Assembly (NCBI RefSeq): GCF_023634645.1 | Contig: NZ_JAMKMR010000005.1 | Location: 215,795 to 279,794 of the forward strand | DNA: 64,000 nt | Reading direction: 5' to 3' | From: Vibrio sinus | Lineage (GTDB): Bacteria; Pseudomonadota; Gammaproteobacteria; Enterobacterales; Vibrionaceae | Shown: positions 63,081 through 64,000 of the stretch, piece after piece | How the letters are laid out: every line of letters starts with the position of its first letter | Position numbering within the stretch: position 1 is the stretch's first letter | Translations under genes and position numbers: made by a program | The notes under the pieces: generated by a model | The model's input: the letters and a program-made list of their open reading frames with translations, nothing else | Database searches by the model: none | Told to the model about the DNA's origin: nothing

Positions 63081-63968
63081 ATGCCGAATATTAATGAGTT
63101 ATTAAAACAAGATCCTATTAAGACACTAAGAAAATATCCAATAATTCAAAGCCACCCCGTACCGGAAACAGGCGTAAGGAAATTATACTTCAAGTACCGA
63201 GAAGACCACTTTATGTATAAAAAAGAGGATTCTAGTCCCTCTGCTTCCCCTTGGTACTGGTTAAATTGGGAGCCACAAAATATCACCAAACTCACCCTAG
63301 GCAATGAATGTGACTTTTTCATCACAGCTCAACTTGCTGGCTGCCGAGTGATAATCAATTCCAATTTTAATATGAGATGGCCGACCGTTTACCACGTTGC
63401 TGGTGATGGGGAGATTCAATCGTTTGAAAGGAAATTGATGAAGAAGCGTACGGAATCTTGTGCGGCCCACACATGGAGGGAACAGGTCTCAGAGCAACGC
63501 AATATTATAGATTTTGGGGCAGTAAGAAAAATCACTTCTACAGTATATGACTCCACCGAACACACGTATACGTATAAAGGTGAAGGAATGAATATTATCG
63601 GTGTTCGAAGAAACCACATATGGCGTTTTTACTTTCAAAAGTTACGTTATGTCGGGTATGATTTTTTGGTTGATTATGTGGGAGAAATTGATATGAGTCG
63701 AAGGGGCGAAGTACTGCGCGCTCCAAGGAACTATACGGTAGAAGGAATGGATTCGGCATTGACAGGTGATCAAATCCGGTGCCTCATTGCAATTATCGAA
63801 CGATTGTTATCATCGGGGTCTACAAGACATAGAAAGTTCGGATCTGGGCGAAAAGAAGGCGCGTTTCGCGAACTGCTTTCATCTATAAAGCAATATAGAC
63901 AAAACGTGACCAAGTCGGTGGCCAGTGAAACACTTAGAATTATCTGTAGAAGTTCAGACTTGATCTAA
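63081..63968 (+). CDS. T6SS-linked protein with CNF1/BLF1-like LXGC motif, candidate deamidase effector
   Basis: The 295-residue protein has no signal peptide or membrane helix and is not vasL. Residues 60-110 form alternating strands around FFITAQLAGCRVIINSN and RWPTVYHVAGDGEI. L-A-G-C (85-88) fits the LXGC motif shared by CNF1, BLF1 and related glutamine deamidases, in which the Cys is the nucleophile and a His on a following strand completes the dyad. Here His105 lies 17 residues on, against 15 in CNF1 (Cys866/His881) and 12 in BLF1. The basic C-terminal part (TRHRKFGSGRKEGAFRELLS) is unassigned. The position after tssM suits a cargo effector or accessory gene, but no immunity gene is visible before the window edge. 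Family assignment is inference. Confidence 0.5.
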   Translation: MPNINELLKQDPIKTLRKYPIIQSHPVPETGVRKLYFKYREDHFMYKKEDSSPSASPWYWLNWEPQNITKLTLGNECDFFITAQLAGCRVIINSNFNMRWPTVYHVAGDGEIQSFERKLMKKRTESCAAHTWREQVSEQRNIIDFGAVRKITSTVYDSTEHTYTYKGEGMNIIGVRRNHIWRFYFQKLRYVGYDFLVDYVGEIDMSRRGEVLRAPRNYTVEGMDSALTGDQIRCLIAIIERLLSSGSTRHRKFGSGRKEGAFRELLSSIKQYRQNVTKSVASETLRIICRSSDLI

Positions 63969-64000
63969 CAGTTACCAGTTTTATACAGGTGCCCTGTTAG

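Noticed and set aside
1..64000. CRISPR array
   Set aside because: No regularly spaced identical repeats of 24-40 bases were seen. The only spaced repeats (1.6-1.8 kb) are imperfect and IS-like, and no cas-like gene is present.

Overview
The window looks like a chromosomal segment of a Vibrio or close relative. Evidence is a type VI secretion (T6SS) cluster in the same order as V. cholerae vipA-vasK, a PrtV-type M6 metalloprotease, FadL, CheV, HD-GYP and large hybrid-kinase signalling genes, two tandem tRNA-Val(GAC) genes, and an AT-leaning composition. No species is assigned.

Layout. 0-6.6 kb is the decayed edge of a surface-polysaccharide locus: a glycosyltransferase tail, a hexapeptide acetyltransferase, a GNAT acetyltransferase, IS21-like end repeats, a WbaP-type initiating sugar-phosphate transferase, a 15-codon glycosyltransferase stub, a truncated MurB-like gene and IS1/IS110 fragments. 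A HicB-like gene and a two-gene minus-strand cassette follow. 7.1-12.8 kb is an alpha-type (CS1/CFA-I-like) chaperone-usher fimbria. 13.0-17.4 kb has a truncated REP-type transposase, then an InvB/Spa15-like type III secretion (T3SS) chaperone next to a 1072-residue candidate effector with a C80-like His/Cys dyad and internal repeats. 17.8-26.8 kb is rich in toxins and secreted proteins: a DUF3103-like protein, a VxrA-like histidine kinase, an aerolysin-family pore former, FadL, PrtV, and a tiny secreted protein resembling the PrtV propeptide. 27-40.4 kb is signalling: a substrate-binding protein, a hybrid kinase with an HD-GYP regulator, a second binding protein, CheV, a DUF2726/zinc-finger protein and two paralogous histidine kinases with related upstream DNA. 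40.6-40.8 kb holds two tRNA-Val genes and a strong terminator. 41.2-42.7 kb is a visibly GC-richer POT-family peptide transporter. 43.7-64 kb is the T6SS operon: tssB, tssC, tssE, tssF, tssG, tagH, tssJ, tssK, tssL, clpV, vasH, vasI, tssA, tssM, ending in an unassigned gene with an LXGC motif like that of CNF1/BLF1 deamidases.

How the genes fit together. Much of the window serves contact with other cells: capsule, fimbriae, a predicted T3SS effector, a pore-forming toxin, a secreted protease and the T6SS. The most promising undescribed items are the InvB-like chaperone/C80-like effector pair (13.7-17.4 kb), the LXGC gene after tssM (63.1-64.0 kb), and the free-standing PrtV-propeptide-like protein (26.5-26.8 kb). 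No T3SS apparatus, hcp or vgrG lies in the window, so those links rest on family resemblance and position. All family assignments come from reading motifs by eye.
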